Counted from the stretch's first letter, positions 11,183 to 23,118 are shown. The stretch is DNA of 64,000 nt from Tolypeutes matacus (GCA_026826555.1 JAKSZT010017954.1:7575514-7639513), one strand, 5' to 3'. Notes: generated by a model from the sequence alone, not told the origin. A program made the numbers and translations.

Positions 11183-12325
11183 TAAAAAATTTAAGTATAT
11201 TACTCATACATAAACCTACATAAACAATAAGTGTATAGTAATAGTTGTGAACTTACAAAACAAACATATATAACATTATACAGGGCTCTCATACCTCACC
11301 CTACCAACAATACCTTGCATTGTTGTGAAACATTTTTTAAATGATTAAAGAACATCTTCAAAATATTACTACCAACCAAAGTATCTTATACTTGGTGTAT
11401 TTTCCCCCCAACCCACCCTATTATTATTATTATTTTTATATTATTTATATATGAACATAAATGAACAATAAATGTATAGTAAAAGTTGTGAACTTACAAA
11501 GCAAACATGCATAACATCATACAGGGGTCCCATACATCAACCCACTACCAACACCTTGCATTGTTGTGAGACATTTGTTAGAAATGATGAAAGAATATCA
11601 TCAAAATCTTACTACTAACTATGATCCTTACCTTACATTTGGTATATTTCCCCCCCAACCCACTCTAATATTATTTTTTAAATATATATTTATGACAGAA
11701 GTTGTAAACTTACAAATCAATCATGCACATGTATAGAATTCCCATACAATGTCCCTCTATCAACACACCACACCGTGGCAGAACATTTGTTACAGATTAT
11801 GAGATAATATCATCAGAATATTACCAAGTCCATAGCGTACATTTGGCACACTTTTTCCATACTCCCCCTTTATCAACACAGTATATCTTTGGCATAGATG
11901 CATGAATATTCATTATTACTGTTGACCACAGACCACAGGTCACTCTAGTTATATTTTTCCCATGCTTTTCCACATTTCCACCACCCTGCAATAGTGATGT
12001 ACATCTGCTATAGCTCACAAAGGACACTCTTGCATCTGTACCATCAACCACAATTCTCATCCACCTCTGGGTTTACTGTGCTATTCTGTCTCTAGACTAT
12101 TCTCTAGCTTTCTTTCAATTGACATTTACATCCGTAGACTACCCTTTTCAGCCACATTCCGAATTGTAAACCAGCTGTTACTCACTATAATGTGTTACCA
12201 TCAACTTTATACATTTCCACAATTTTACAATAAAGTTAATTAAAACTCTACATACATTAAACATCAGTAGTCCATCTCAGTCCTCCTCTTATCTCCTTTA
12301 AGAATCCACCACCTACCACCAGGTC
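11183..12325 (-). repeat. 3' UTR of the L1, built of diverged repeats
   Basis: Three successive stretches begin with 'gt(t/g)aacttacaaa(a/g)caa' and continue with 'catacatcaaccca' and 'acatttgttag' type motifs (starts near 11250, 11487 and 11700). The segment is homologous to the reverse complement of 6212-7150. The poly(A) side (about 11183-11195 on plus, A/T-rich) is weak. Confidence 0.7.
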
Positions 12326-12329
12326 TTGA

Positions 12330-13331
12330 AGATATTTTCCACATTTTCTTTTAGAAGCTTTATGGTTCTTGCTTTTATATTTAGGTTTTTGATCCATTTT
12401 GAGTTAATTTTTGTATAAGGTATGAGATAGGGGTCTTCCTTCCTTCTTTTGGCTATGGATATCCAGTTCTCTTATCACCATTTATTGAATGGGCTGTTCT
12501 TGCCCAAGCTGGGTAGGTTTGACAGGCTTGTCAAAAATCACTTGACCATAGTATGTGAGGGTCTGTTTCTGAACATCAATTCAGTTCCATTGGTCTTTGT
12601 GTCTGTCTTTATGCCAGTACCATGCTATTTTTTACCACTGTAGCTAGGTAATATGGTTTAACGTCCGGAGGTGAGAGTCCTCCAACTTTGCTTTTCCTTT
12701 TTAAAATGTTTCTGGCAATTTGGGACCCCTTACCCTTCCAAATAAATTTGATAATCATGTTTTCTATTTACTTACAAAATGCTGGTGGAATTTTTATTGG
12801 GATTGCATTGAATCTGCATACCAATTTGGGTAGAATTGACATCTTAATGATATTTAGTCTTCCAGCCTGTGAGCTTGGAATGTTCTTCCAATTATTTAGG
12901 TATTTTTTTTTTTAATTCTTTTAAATGTGAGTTGTAGTTTTCTGAATACAAGTGCTTTATATCATTAAGTTAAGTTTATTCCTATATAGTTGATTCTTTT
13001 AGTTGCTATTGTAAATGGATTTTTTTTCCTGACTTCCTTCTCAGATTGCGCATTACTAGTGTCTTTTAAAGTCTATTTCATCTAGTATAACTATAGCTAC
13101 TCTGGCTTTATTTTATTTTATTTATTGGTTATTGCATGCGTGGAATATCTTTTTCCAGCCTTTTATTTTCAGTCTATTGGTATACTTGAGTCTAAGGTGA
13201 GTCTCTTGTAGACAGAATATAGGTGGCTCATATTTTCTTATCCATTCTGCCGGTTTGTGTCTTTTGATTGGGAAGTTTAATCCATTAACATTCAATGTTA
13301 TTACTGTAAAGACAGTTCTTATTTCACCCAT
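12330..13331 (-). pseudogene. L1 ORF2 remnant with internal deletion
   Basis: Minus-strand 13331-13122 is the ORF2 start: MGEIRTVFTVITLNVNGLN, then FCLQETHLR, the endonuclease N-terminus. Endonuclease homology ends at about 13063, where sequence jumps directly to a distal ORF2 (reverse-transcriptase/downstream) region running to about 12330. Most of the endonuclease and the reverse-transcriptase core are missing. Non-functional. Confidence 0.8.
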
Positions 13332-13430
13332 TTTGACCTTTGGGTTTTATCTGTCATATTTTATCTGTTATATTTTATTTTCACCCCTCTTTTAGACTTT
13401 TATTTACTTTTACTAATACAATCTTCATTT

Positions 13431-14440
13431 CTAGACTCTCTTCCAAGCCTCTCTCTCCTGTCTTTTCTTTTCAGACTGTAACATACCCTTTAGTATTTCC
13501 TGCAAAGTTGGTCTCTTGGTTACAAACTCTCTCAGTTTCTGTTTATCTGTGAATATTCTAAACTCACTGTCATTTTTGAAAGACAATCTTGCCGGATATA
13601 AGGTTCTTGGCTGGAAGTTTTTCTCTTGCAGTATCTTAAATATATCATACCACTGTCTTCTTGCCTTCATGGTTTCTGATGAGAAATCACCACTTAATCT
13701 TATTGGGTATCCCTTATATGTTATGCATTGCTTTTCTCTTGCTGCTCTCAGAATACTCTCTTTGTTTTTGGCATTTGACATTCTGATTAGTATGTGTCTC
13801 AGAGTTGGTATGTTGTGCTTCTTGGACATGCATATCCATGTCCTTCAATAGGATTGGGAAATTTTCTACCATTATTTCTTCAGATATTACTTCTTTCCCT
13901 TTTCCCTTCTCTTCTCCTTCTGGGACACCCACAACACATATGTTTGCACTTCTCTTGCTATCATTTAGTTCCCTGAGACTTTGTTAAATTTTTCCATTTT
14001 TTTTCTTCATCTCTTCTTTTGTATGTTCACTTTTAGAGGACATTTCTTCAGGCACACCAATCCTTTCTCCTGCCTCCTCAAATCTGCTATTATATGATTC
14101 CAGTGTATTTTTAATTTCATTTATTGTGCCTTTCATTCCCATAAGAACTGCTATTTTTCTATGTATATTTTCAAATTCTTCTTTGTGCTCATCCAATGTC
14201 TTCTTCTTTTTTTTTTTTTTTCCGGGAGGTCCCAGGGATTGAACCCAGGTCCCTCCATATGGGAGATGGATGCCCAACCATTTGAGCCACATCCATCCCC
14301 CCCAATATCTTCTTAATATCCTTAATCTCTTTAGCCTTCTCATTGAATTTATTAAGGAGATTTGTTTGAGCATGTATGATTAGTTGTCTCAACTCCTTTA
14401 TGTCATCTGGAGGCATATCTTGTTCCTTTAACTGAGCCAT
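13431..14440 (-). pseudogene. L1 ORF1 remnant interrupted by a SINE
   Basis: Minus strand. Positions 14440-14315 encode the N-terminus (MAQLKEQDMPPDDIKELRQL...), 14192-13984 the coiled coil (DEHKEEFENIHRKIAVLMGM), and 13829-13431 the RNA-binding and C-terminal part (SKKHNIPTLRHILIRMSNAK ... REKQCITYKGYPIRLSGDFS), ending RQEREAWKRV. A SINE at 14206-14301 splits the reading frame and further frameshifts occur near 13830-13980. This was an L1 RNA-binding protein; the copy cannot make it intact. Confidence 0.85.
14193..14314 (-). mobile_element. tRNA-derived SINE inside L1 ORF1, with TSD
   Basis: On plus, a T-run (poly(A) on minus) is followed by ccgggaggtcccagggattg and 'ttgagccacatccatcc', the reverse complement of a short DAS-like SINE head. 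A 13-bp duplication flanks it: ccaatgtcttctt at 14193-14205 and ccaatatcttctt at 14302-14314 (one mismatch). It therefore inserted into the L1 after, or carried along with, that copy's formation. Confidence 0.85.
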
Positions 14441-14579
14441 ATCTTCCTGTTTCTAAGTGTGGATTATAATTTTTTGTTGGTATCTTGGCATCTGGCTTAC
14501 TAGATGTATTTATTCTAGGTACAGTTTCTCTTTTTAATTTAGGGCTTTCTTGCCCTTTCTCCCTTGCTGGTTGTGTGGT

Positions 14580-15877
14580 AGGAGCCAAGGATATAGTTGG
14601 TGCTGTAAGCTGTGGAGGCTCAAGCTGCCCTCAGTGCCCCAAGGACCGATGAAGCTTCTCCCAACTTTCTCCTTTGCCAGGTGTAGAGACAGAGCCACAG
14701 CGATGTGTAATAATCCAAGTCATGCAGGCCTAGACTGTAGTTGCCGAGAGAGACTGATGAAGCTTCAGGCCTCTTTCTCCCCGGGCTGGGGTGGGGATGG
14801 AGCTGCAGGTGTTGGCAGCAATGTATGCCGTGTGGGTCCAAAATGACAGCAGTTATCCTGGTAGACTTCTGACTATTCAGTCTGTGCCAGCTGAATGTAC
14901 CTGCAGTTATCTGGAGAGGCTGGTGCAGGGCCCACCATCTTCCTCCCTGCTAGAGTTGGGGCTGAAGCCTAGGCTAGGGCTACATTCCAATCTGGGTGAA
15001 AGAAGCAGGTCCCTATCAGCACTGTGATTTTCAGTCAGCTCAGCTTCCCCTCATGCTGAGGGCATAGCCAAAATGGCGGCTACCAGCCTCTTTCCAACTT
15101 GGACAGGTTCAAACTTTAGCCGTTCTTAGAATTATACTTTAGACAGCCGAATTTACTAATCAGTAGCTGAAGTCAGTGGCCAACTGTCTCTCCCTCCCCT
15201 GTTTTCGGGAAATGGAGCATCCAACTCCAGCCACAAAATAGCTCCCAAGGTGGCTTGTGCTGCCAGAGTTGGATGATCACTAGCCTCTGTGGCATGGCTT
15301 GTATTTTCCCAGCGAGTGTGCCGTAGGTCCCCCCGCTGCCCCCTTGCTGGAGGTGGGGCTGGGGCTTAGGCTAGAGCTGCAATCCGATCTGGATGGAAAG
15401 AAGCCAGTGCCTACCAGCACTGTGATTTTCAGTCAGCCCTGCTTCCCCTCATGCCAGGCGTAGAGTCAAAATGGCAACTGCTGGCTTCTTTCTGCCTTGG
15501 ACAATTTCAAACTTTAGCTGTTCTTAGGATTATACTTTAGCCAGCCGAATTTACTAATCAGTAGCTGAAATTGGTGCCCAGTTGTCTTCTTCCTCCCCCA
15601 TTTTGGGGAAATGGAGCTTCCAATTCCAGCCGTAGCTTGTACCTCCAGTGGAGGATGGGCACCGGCCGCCATGGCATGGAGAGCTCTACTTATGAATCTT
15701 CTCTGCAGATGGGCAGTCTTCTCCTTCCATTCTTTCAAGGATGTTGCAGGATGTACTTCTGGTCTCCTGGAACCCCCAAACAGGTGCTTTGGGTAGCTCT
15801 GGGTGATTACTAACTGTCCTGTAGCAAGAGCTGACTCTAGGAGCTCCTTACTCTGCCACCATCTTGCTGGTTTTTCC
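14580..15877 (-). promoter_or_regulatory. L1 5' UTR (promoter region) with two tandem monomers
   Basis: GC-richer region between the ORF1 start and the L1 5' end. Two copies of a unit of about 397-398 bp lie in tandem: unit 1 about 14948-15344 and unit 2 about 15345-15700. Matching anchors are spaced by exactly 398 bp, for example cagcactgtgattttcagtc at 15017 and 15415, and cagccgaatttactaatcag at 15144 and 15542. Tandem 5' UTR monomers carry the promoter in mouse L1; such a role here is inference. Confidence 0.75.
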
Positions 15878-15890
15878 TACACTGGATTTT

Positions 15891-16165
15891 ATAATATATA
15901 TGTCTCTAGTTTTCCTTAATAATATTTCCCCTTTAACGTATTGTTACTTATTTGTAGCTATTTATTCCTTCAGGTCAGTATTGAACTTATCTTAGTCAAG
16001 TGCTACAGCTATTTCCATATTAAAAATATTTATAGTACTTTTAAAATTATGATAGTCATACATATGTAGTGCAGAAAACTGGAGACCACAGTGTAGTATA
16101 AAGGAGTAAATAGAAACCACTGAAAATCCCTCCACTCAGACCCTCCAGAAAAAAAAATTATTCCT
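15891..16165 (-). other. Right flank of the L1 insertion, possibly old L1
   Basis: AT-rich sequence that may continue the ancient L1 interrupted at 11182. No coding signal. Confidence 0.35.
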
Positions 16166-16169
16166 TCTT

Positions 16170-16395
16170 TTTAGAGGTGAAGACAACATGCTTTGGGGTC
16201 AGGTAGATCTGGGTTTAAAGTCTACCTCTGTCTGCCACTCACTTGACTTTGGGCAACTTACACTGAGCTCCGTTTTCTTATCTGCAAGTTGGGGGTACCT
16301 ATAATATTGGTTCATTGTGAGAAATAATGAGATAATATATACACTGTCACATTCTTAGCATACTACTTGGCATGTGGCTGGGCTCATGCATGCTA
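16170..16395 (+). mobile_element. MIR SINE
   Basis: Shows the MIR core and 3' region: 'cttgactttgggcaactta', 'gttttcttatctgcaagttg', 'tgagaaataatgagataata', 'tagcatactacttggcatg'. Ancient mammalian tRNA-derived SINE, diverged. Confidence 0.8.
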
Positions 16396-16511
16396 CCCCT
16401 CATCTTTTATGTTCCCAGGGACTGGTAGGCTAGCTATGTTCTCAAGGTAATGGCCGAGGACACAGGAGCCCCTTGTGTGGCTCAGGCTCAGAGGTGGCAC
16501 ATGGCATTTTG

Positions 16512-17360
16512 CTTTTTTTTTTTTTTTCCAATTTAATTTAAAAATTTTTTTTTAAAACAGAAGTTTTAGATTGTATAAATGTTACATTAAAAATATAGGG
16601 GATTCCCATATGCCCCACCTCTTCCCCCTCCCACAGTTTTCCACATTAACACCACCTTTCATTAGTGTGGTACATTTGTTACAATTGATGAGCACATATT
16701 GAAGCATTGCTATTAACTGTGGACTCTAGTTTACTTTATAGTTTACATTCTGCCCTGCACAGTTTTATAGGTTATGACAAAATGCATAATGGCCTGTATC
16801 CATTATTGCAATGTCATGCAGGACAATTCCAATCTTCTGAAAATGCCCCATGTTATACCTATTCTTGCCTCTCTCTCCCTTCAGAACCTCTTAAGGCTAC
16901 TGCCTTTATATCGATGATACAAGTTCTTCCATTGCTAGAATAGTAATAAGAGTATAATAGAAGAATAATAAGTCAACTTTAGACCATTGTTCATTCCCCA
17001 ATCTTGAGGATATTGGGATGGTGATGCCCACTCTGTTTTGAGAGGGGGCTTAGATCCCATGGGACAGATGGATAGAACTATCTTGCTTGCGGTTGCAGAC
17101 ACTCTCTGTTCTTTGGGATGGGCGTTGTCCATCATCTCCTTGTTAGTTGTCCTGGGTGAGTCCAATGAACTGGAGAGTAAGAGTTGCAACTCTACTGAAA
17201 TTCAGGGCTCAACTGGCACATGGATGGACCAAAGATTTAATTCTCTGGGACATATATTTAACAAGTATAGTGCTAATTATAGGCTGGGCCCAGATCTAAG
17301 AGGAGGGGAATAGAGTCTGACTCTCTATTGGGAAAACCTTCAAAGACACATGGCGAAGGA
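16512..17360 (-). mobile_element. L1 3' UTR fragment, antisense
   Basis: Starts with a T-run at about 16513-16527 (poly(A) on minus). It continues with 'aagttttagattgtataaatg', 'attagtgtggtacatttgtt' and 'tagttgtcctgggtgagtcc', the style of xenarthran L1 3' UTRs. The right border is an estimate; no convincing TSD was found. Confidence 0.6.
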
Positions 17361-18896
17361 TGTGGATACAAGGAGGGGTGAGGATTGGGGCCACTAATGC
17401 ATGTTGCCGTTCAGTAGGAACAGGGTCTGCTAGATTGCAGTTAGGTAGGGGCTAACCTGGGTGGGGAAGGGCTGGTGGGTTGGCTTTGACCCAGAGTAGG
17501 GAGAACCTGTCCTTGGTGAAGACATTATGGGTGGAGGTAACAAGAATAAAAATAACAGCAATAACTACAAGGAGACAGAGCTGTGGCCCAGATGTGGGAA
17601 TAAACAGAAGTGTTTTCAGGGTCAGTATCAGTGAAAAGATGGGTTTGACTGGCCAATTTGGCAGGAACATTAAGAGGAAAAACACTAGTTTGGTAATATG
17701 TCCCTGGTTGCTGTGCTGAAATTATAGGATAACAGCTTTTAGAACCAGATTGGAATACTATGAAGGGGTGGGGGGTGAGATTTTGGCTCTAAGCAGAGGG
17801 TTTTATGGCCTTCAATTTCTTTGAAGAATCCTATTGGCCACATTTTGGATCTGCTGAGCCTCGGAATACTGCTATTTATTATTTCCAATTTGCATCCTTT
17901 CCTAATGTATTCTTGTACCTCCTGCAGGGACTGTCCCCTCTCATTCCACTCACCTTAGAAAGGTTATAGGATAAGTATTGTGTGTGAATAATTTAGGCAG
18001 CATTTCTCGGTTCTGTCCTGAAGCTGTCGGCATTCATGTATCCTTCATTGTCTTTAGAAATTTTCTTTCCTGAGCCATTGCCTAATAAAACTCTAGGGTT
18101 TCTTTTCTCTCTCTTTTTTTTTTCTTTCTATTTTTTTTTCTTCAGTTGAATATAGCAAAAAATATACATATCTTACCTAGGCAGCTGCATCTCCTGAGCT
18201 GCAAATCTGAAGGCTGGCTCCCCTGCCCCATACATGTGTGGGTTTCTCCTTTCCCTTTTTGAGAAAGCAGTGCTGCCCAAAGCAGGGAACTGTGATCAGA
18301 ACTGAGGGTGAAAGAGGGTGGATCCATCCCTTCTTCCTAAAAAAATGCTTCTGAAGATAGAGACAGGCCAGGTGGGTGTTTTGCCCATGTCAAGGCCTAT
18401 TATTATACCTTGAGACTAGCATATCTGCCATTCAGCTGGAGGGCAGCCAAACTTCATGGATTTTCTGGCTAAAGACATCTCCCCTGATGTTGGAAAGGCA
18501 ACTCTTCATGACTCATTGAAAAAGACTTCCTAAGTAGCCCCAGAGCCAGTAGGTAATCGGTCCAAGAATAAAAAATGGCTTGGGGGAATATTCCAAAATA
18601 AATGCTCATAGGAGCCAGGCTATCAAAGAAGGCATAGAGGCTTTGTTGACCCTGGAGTGTTTGAAAACAGGCTTGGCTAGTTGCTGGTCTGTGACCTGGG
18701 TGTGTGGTTGCAGGCTGAAAATGGTGACTGCTGGTGCTGTTTGGCCCAGGGGCATGGGTTCATCCCTCCAGGAGTGTTCCTGTGGGAAGTTGGTGAAAGG
18801 TATAGGTTATTTTCCCAGTAAAAAAGACAGCTACTCATATACCCACAACATCTTGTGTTCTATTTCTGGGGGCTTTCCTGAGGCCCCATGGATCCC
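17361..18896. other. Intronic sequence without recognised features
   Basis: A T/C-rich run lies at 18100-18145. The remaining sequence has no coding potential I can support. The first few hundred bases might still belong to the L1 3' UTR on the left. Confidence 0.4.
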
Positions 18897-19429
18897 TGTG
18901 ACTGTTTGAAGCTTTTTGTGGACCCCAGAAAAGATCGTGTTCTTGGAGCTAATCCATTCCTGTGGCTGTGGGACCTTTGGATTGGCTTGGATTCAGTTGG
19001 GGGGCTTTTGATTGCTTCAGTGAGGCGTGACCCAGGGTGGGTTTTGGTCCTCTAGCTGGAGTCTGTTATAAATGGAGGACTAAAAGCATAGAGGCACAGA
19101 GAAAAAGCGGCAGAGACAGAGAAACCCTGAAAGGCTGGAAGAGACAAGGCCTGGAGGAGAGGGGAGAGACAAGCCAAATGCCTGATAGCCCAGAGCTGAG
19201 CTCAGGGAGGAAGTAAGCCTGGAGAAGAGGGCAGAGACCCAGTGTCTTGCCACATGGCAAGTCCAGGATCGTCAGCATTCAACCTTCGGTGAGACAGCAT
19301 CTCTCATGATGCCTTGATTTGGGCATTTTCTGTCTCAGAACTGTAAGCTTTTAGCCTAATAAGTTCCCATTATAAAAGCTAACCCATTTCTGGTATATTG
19401 CTCCCAGCAGCTTTTAGCAAACTAAGACA
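18897..19429 (+). mobile_element. MaLR-like solo LTR
   Basis: Begins tgtgactgtttgaag and ends agcaaactaagaca (TG...CA). It includes 'taagttcccattataaaagc' near a likely polyadenylation region. Flanking 5-mers atccc and acccc agree in four of five bases, fitting a 5-bp duplication. Length 533 bp. Same broad family as the LTR at 23124. Confidence 0.7.
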
Positions 19430-20232
19430 ACCCCCAAAGTAAGAACCCATGCCATGGAACAGGCTGAATCTTGATAAAGTTGCCCCAGTATGACTGATAT
19501 GCAGGATACACGTGGACTCAGATGCTAAGTAGGCAGTTTGTCTGGGCAAGTGCTCTGTGTAGGGACTGAGCTAATGAGGTGTGTTGCTCTTTTCTGGATG
19601 AACTGCAGAGCTCAACTGGGGAAATTAAACCGCTCAGCAAAATGTGCATTTTTCCCTAATAATGAATTCCAAAAGAGGGGACTCATACATCTCAGCTATT
19701 AAGCCCCTGTACCTTCTTTTGCAAAGCTTGCTGTTGCTAAAAATGATACTGCTCCTTCTTAGAATTATAGAAAAGGCTTGATGAGAAAGGAAAAGAAAAG
19801 GGAAAATCGGGCTGGTTAATGCACTTGACCCAAGCAGCTTTCAAAACTTGAGCCCTGATTAGTAAATCAAGAGAGAAAAGATGGCATCTTTTAAGTTTTA
19901 AGGTGCCATCACCATTGTTATAATTGCCGGAGGAAATCAGTGATGACTTTGATCATAAGAACAGAGGGAATCAGTAGGGAAGGTAGGAGATTTTCATTTG
20001 CTCATTTAGTAACCATTTATCTGCCAAGCATTGTGCTAGGCTCTGGGGAAACCAAAAGAAATAAGACCCACTTGCTGAAGAGAGTCAAGGGTGTGTGCCA
20101 TGCCCTGATGGCAGCATTCGGAGGGAAATTAAGTAACAAAGGAGAAGAATCTTAAGCTCAGACTGGGAAAGTCTTGAGCTGGGGCTTGAGGTAGGAGGAA
20201 GCATTAGTCATGAAGAAGGGCATTTTAGGCAG
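19430..20232. other. Intronic sequence with a short L2 piece
   Basis: Mostly unrecognised. Positions 20000-20085 look like antisense L2 ('ctgccaagcattgtgctaggctctgggga'-type sequence). Confidence 0.45.
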
Positions 20233-20633
20233 TGTGGTGGGTTAAATTATCTACCCCAGGAAAAAACATGCTCTTAATCTTAATCCCATTCCTGTGGAGA
20301 TGAAGCCATTTTAAATAGGACCTTTTGAAGAAGTAATTTTTAGTAAAGGTATAGCCAACTGAATCAGGATGGTTCTTAATCCTATTACTAAAGGCCTTAT
20401 GATAGAGAATGCCATGGGGAGGAGGGAGAAGCTGGAAGTCAATGGAACCCAGAAGAGAAAGGAGGCGACATTGCCATGTGACTGGAAAGCCAAGGAATCC
20501 AAGGATTGCCGGCCAGCCAGGACACTGCTGACCCTGGAAGGAAGTTAGCTTTCTAGCCTCTGCACCCATGAGCCAATGCATTCCTGTTGTAGGGTCAACC
20601 CATTGTGTGGTATTTATCATAGCAGCTGGGAAA
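20233..20633 (+). mobile_element. MaLR-like solo LTR, 3' part decayed
   Basis: Starts tgtggtgggttaaattatc and continues with 'gctcttaatcttaatccc', 'taggaccttttgaag' and 'aatcaggatggttcttaatc', a related LTR subfamily. The 3' end near 20633 is weak. The 219-codon minus frame at 20225-20884 runs across this LTR and the neighbouring L2 and is not a gene. Confidence 0.65.
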
Positions 20634-20649
20634 TGATGATAGGCAAAGA

Positions 20650-21900
20650 GAAGTTTGTGTGATGTAAAAGACAGAATTCCCAGTTCCAGAAAAAAGGAAT
20701 AGTTTAGAATGGCTGGAAGAATAGGGGAGCAGGGAAGATGAACTTGGAGAAATGGGATGGGGCTAAACTTGTATGGTAAGCAAAGGAATTTGAACTTAAT
20801 TCTCAAAGTGACAGAGAGGCAAAGAGATATTTTAAGTGAGGGAGTGACCACATTTGCAGTGTAGACAGACCATTTTGGCAGCAATGAGGTGGATGGAATG
20901 GAGGTGGGCAGCAGAGGAGTAGACTAGAGGCAGGGACCAGTTAGGTGGCTTTTGTTGTCGTCTGGGAATGAAGAGATGAGGATTGCAACTAGTGCTATAG
21001 CAGTGGAAATGTGGGGAAAGAGGTGAGTGTTATAAAGAGATCTAGTACTTGGTGACCTATTAGATATATGGTATGAATGACAAGTTTAACTTGTTTCCAG
21101 AAGAGATAGGGGGCTCTTCAATGAAGAAAGGAAAGCATAAAGAGAGCAGATTTCAGTTTTAAGCATGCTAACTTTGAGGAGCTTTTGAGATGTCCAAGTG
21201 GAAGTGCCCAGTGGGAAGCTGAAGCTTGAGTATCTAGGCTAAAGGCATGGGTGTAGAACTTGCCAGCCTTTGGGTACTAGTTGGCACTGTGGACTTGGCT
21301 AAACTCAGGAAAAGTTTATGAAGTGAGAAGAGCTAAGGGCACAAGAAGGAGCTTTGGGGAATTCCAGAATTGAGAAGTCTAGCAGAGAAAGGGCGCCTGT
21401 GAAACAGACAGAAAGTGTGACCAGCGCAGGTCACATGGGTGGAAACGTGGAGGTAGGGATGTGGGGAATGGTGAGTGTCCCCAGGATCCAAGAGTAGACA
21501 GCAATGATAGAAGTAAAGGGGGCAGCAGTACCAGATACTGCAGAAATGATGTCAACTAGGGTGAAGTTGGTGAGTTTCCATGGATTCTGGCCACAGAGAT
21601 GTCATTATAAACTTTAACAAGAGCAGTTTAAGCAGAATAGGGTAAATAGAAGCCAATGACAGTGGAGTGAGGACTGAATGCGAGGTAACAAAATGAAACT
21701 GGGAAGGCAGACAGAAAATTAGGGCTGTGGGCAAGTGACTTTTTAAAATGAGAGAGACTTGAGTTTGCTTTTCTTGAGTGGAAAAATCTGTGAGGGATGG
21801 AGCAAGGTCCTGAAATGACAGAGGAGGCTGGGAAAACCTTAGCAGACCTCCTGGACTCTGCTTCTGTCAAGAGAAGAGTAGAGGATGGAAGTTCAGACAC
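20650..21900 (-). mobile_element. L2 (LINE-2) ORF2 remnant, antisense
   Basis: Minus-strand translation retains traces of the L2 ORF2 C-terminal and reverse-transcriptase region (for example LRIKFKFLCLPYK at about 20790). The plus strand shows matching antisense motifs such as 'gagatgtccaagtggaagtg'. Strongly decayed ancient LINE. Confidence 0.6.
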
Positions 21901-21935
21901 AGATAAGTTTACAGGTGGTGAAGGAGGTTAGGGAA

Positions 21936-22105
21936 GTGTTTCTCACATTTCCATACGCATAGGGACCCCTGGGGAGCTGATAAGACACTAATTTCCTTCA
22001 GAGATTCTGACTGAGCAGGTGTTGGGTGGGGCCTGAGAATGTGCATCTCTGACAAGCTCCCAGGTGATGCTGAGACTGATGCTATGGCCTGCAGACCACA
22101 CTGGC
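21936..22105 (+). mobile_element. MER5A-type hAT (Charlie) DNA transposon
   Basis: Contains 'gattctgactgagcaggtgt', 'ggggcctgagaatgtgcat', 'aagctcccaggtgatgctga' and 'cagaccacactgg', the MER5A consensus style. Non-autonomous and ancient. Confidence 0.8.
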
Positions 22106-22109
22106 AATT

Positions 22110-23118
22110 CTTGCTGGTGGCCTTGATTTCCTCTGTGAAGAGGAGACGCAACCCCTTGCCCTGAGTGATGGTGGTTCGAGGAAGGTGGGGAAATTTGGGG
22201 GAGCATTTGGGGGGAATGGAATTGAGGACTCTGATATGTCACACACAGAGCTTCCAGGTAGGTTTGAGGGCTCCATGGAGATTGGAGACCCCGAATTTGC
22301 ATTGTCACCAGCTGCTTGGTTGTACAAGGGCACAGCAGTGCAGCAGTGTGAAGAGAATAAAAGTCAGATGGAGGGACTGATCCAAAGCTGTGTTTTTCAG
22401 GGCCAGTGTGAAAGAAGGACAAAGGGGTGGGGGAACTAGGTAGGGTAAAGATGGAGCATGGCCAAAGGGAGGTGCCAGAGATCCCGGCTGGATGTGGAAA
22501 GACATGAAGCCAGAGGATGGCACATCTATTGAGAGAAAATGGAGTGGTGTAGAACCTGGAGGACTTGTTGAGGTCTAAGAGCAGGTGTTTTGGGAGAATG
22601 AGGGTGAGAGAACTGGAGTAAAAGGAGATTACAAGTGTTGACATTAAGATTGTTGAGATGATGTCCAAGAAAGGCCATGGAAGCTTTTAAGATGATTGCA
22701 AAGCAGTAACACCAAGCTCGGTAGTCCTTTGGGTCATCTCTGGTTGCAGGTCAACAGCTCCCTGGCTGTGCAGAGGGGATGTCCTGGAAGTGACAGGAAA
22801 ACATATTGGAATGACGGCCTTCTGATGAAGTGACACCTCAATCTGTTATAATCTTCTCTTCCAACTCAAAGGGCAACTAGATTAGCTTGGTGACCTTACT
22901 TCATATTTCAGCCCATATCTACAGTGAGCCAGAGAAGGGAAGAGTTTGTCTCCTTTGTGGAGAAGAAGTTGGGCTCTTGGGGGTGGTGTAGAAAGTGTGG
23001 GGGATATGCCAATGTTTTGTGTCAGTTGGCATGCATGGTGTCAGTGTTCTTTGCCATTTCCAGGCTCAGAAACTTTTGTGGTAAATTTCCCAAGGAAGAG
23101 GCCCCATTTCTTTTCTTG
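22110..23118. other. Intronic sequence without recognised features
   Basis: Purine-rich in part. Long minus frames (226 codons at 21988-22668) have no protein family signal and overlap MER5A, so I treat them as chance. Confidence 0.5.

Larger units (their letters stand above)
11170..15890 (-). mobile_element. Xenarthran L1, 5' end present, internally deleted, with TSD
   Basis: A single L1 insertion on the minus strand. The 13-bp direct repeat tacattggatttt (11170-11182) and tacactggatttt (15878-15890), 12 of 13 identical, is its target-site duplication. The 5' end at 15877 starts ggaaaaaccagcaagatggt on the minus strand, a typical L1 start. Order from 5' to 3': 5' UTR, ORF1 (interrupted by a SINE), ORF2 start, a deletion at about 13062, reverse-transcriptase region, a second apparent deletion near 12328, then 3' UTR. 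About 4.7 kb instead of the 6-7 kb usual for L1. Confidence 0.85.

Noticed and set aside
11250..11900. CRISPR-like or satellite array in the spaced 'aacttacaaa' motifs
   Set aside because: Only three diverged copies, spacing unequal, and the whole is explained as an L1 3' UTR.
13063..13075. Splice-type origin of the L1 internal junction
   Set aside because: The retained side of the junction aligned to the other L1 copy is followed by TGCAAA and not a GT donor, so RNA splicing is not supported at this junction.
16512..17353. 8-bp repeat cacatggc as TSD of the L1 3' UTR fragment
   Set aside because: The left copy does not abut the T-run and the right copy is at an uncertain border; likely chance.
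20225..20884. 219-codon minus-strand open frame
   Set aside because: It runs across an LTR and an L2 remnant; only L2-like traces are recognisable.
21988..22668. 226-codon minus-strand open frame
   Set aside because: Overlaps MER5A and low-complexity purine-rich sequence, Ser/Pro/Leu-rich translation, no family or splice-site support.
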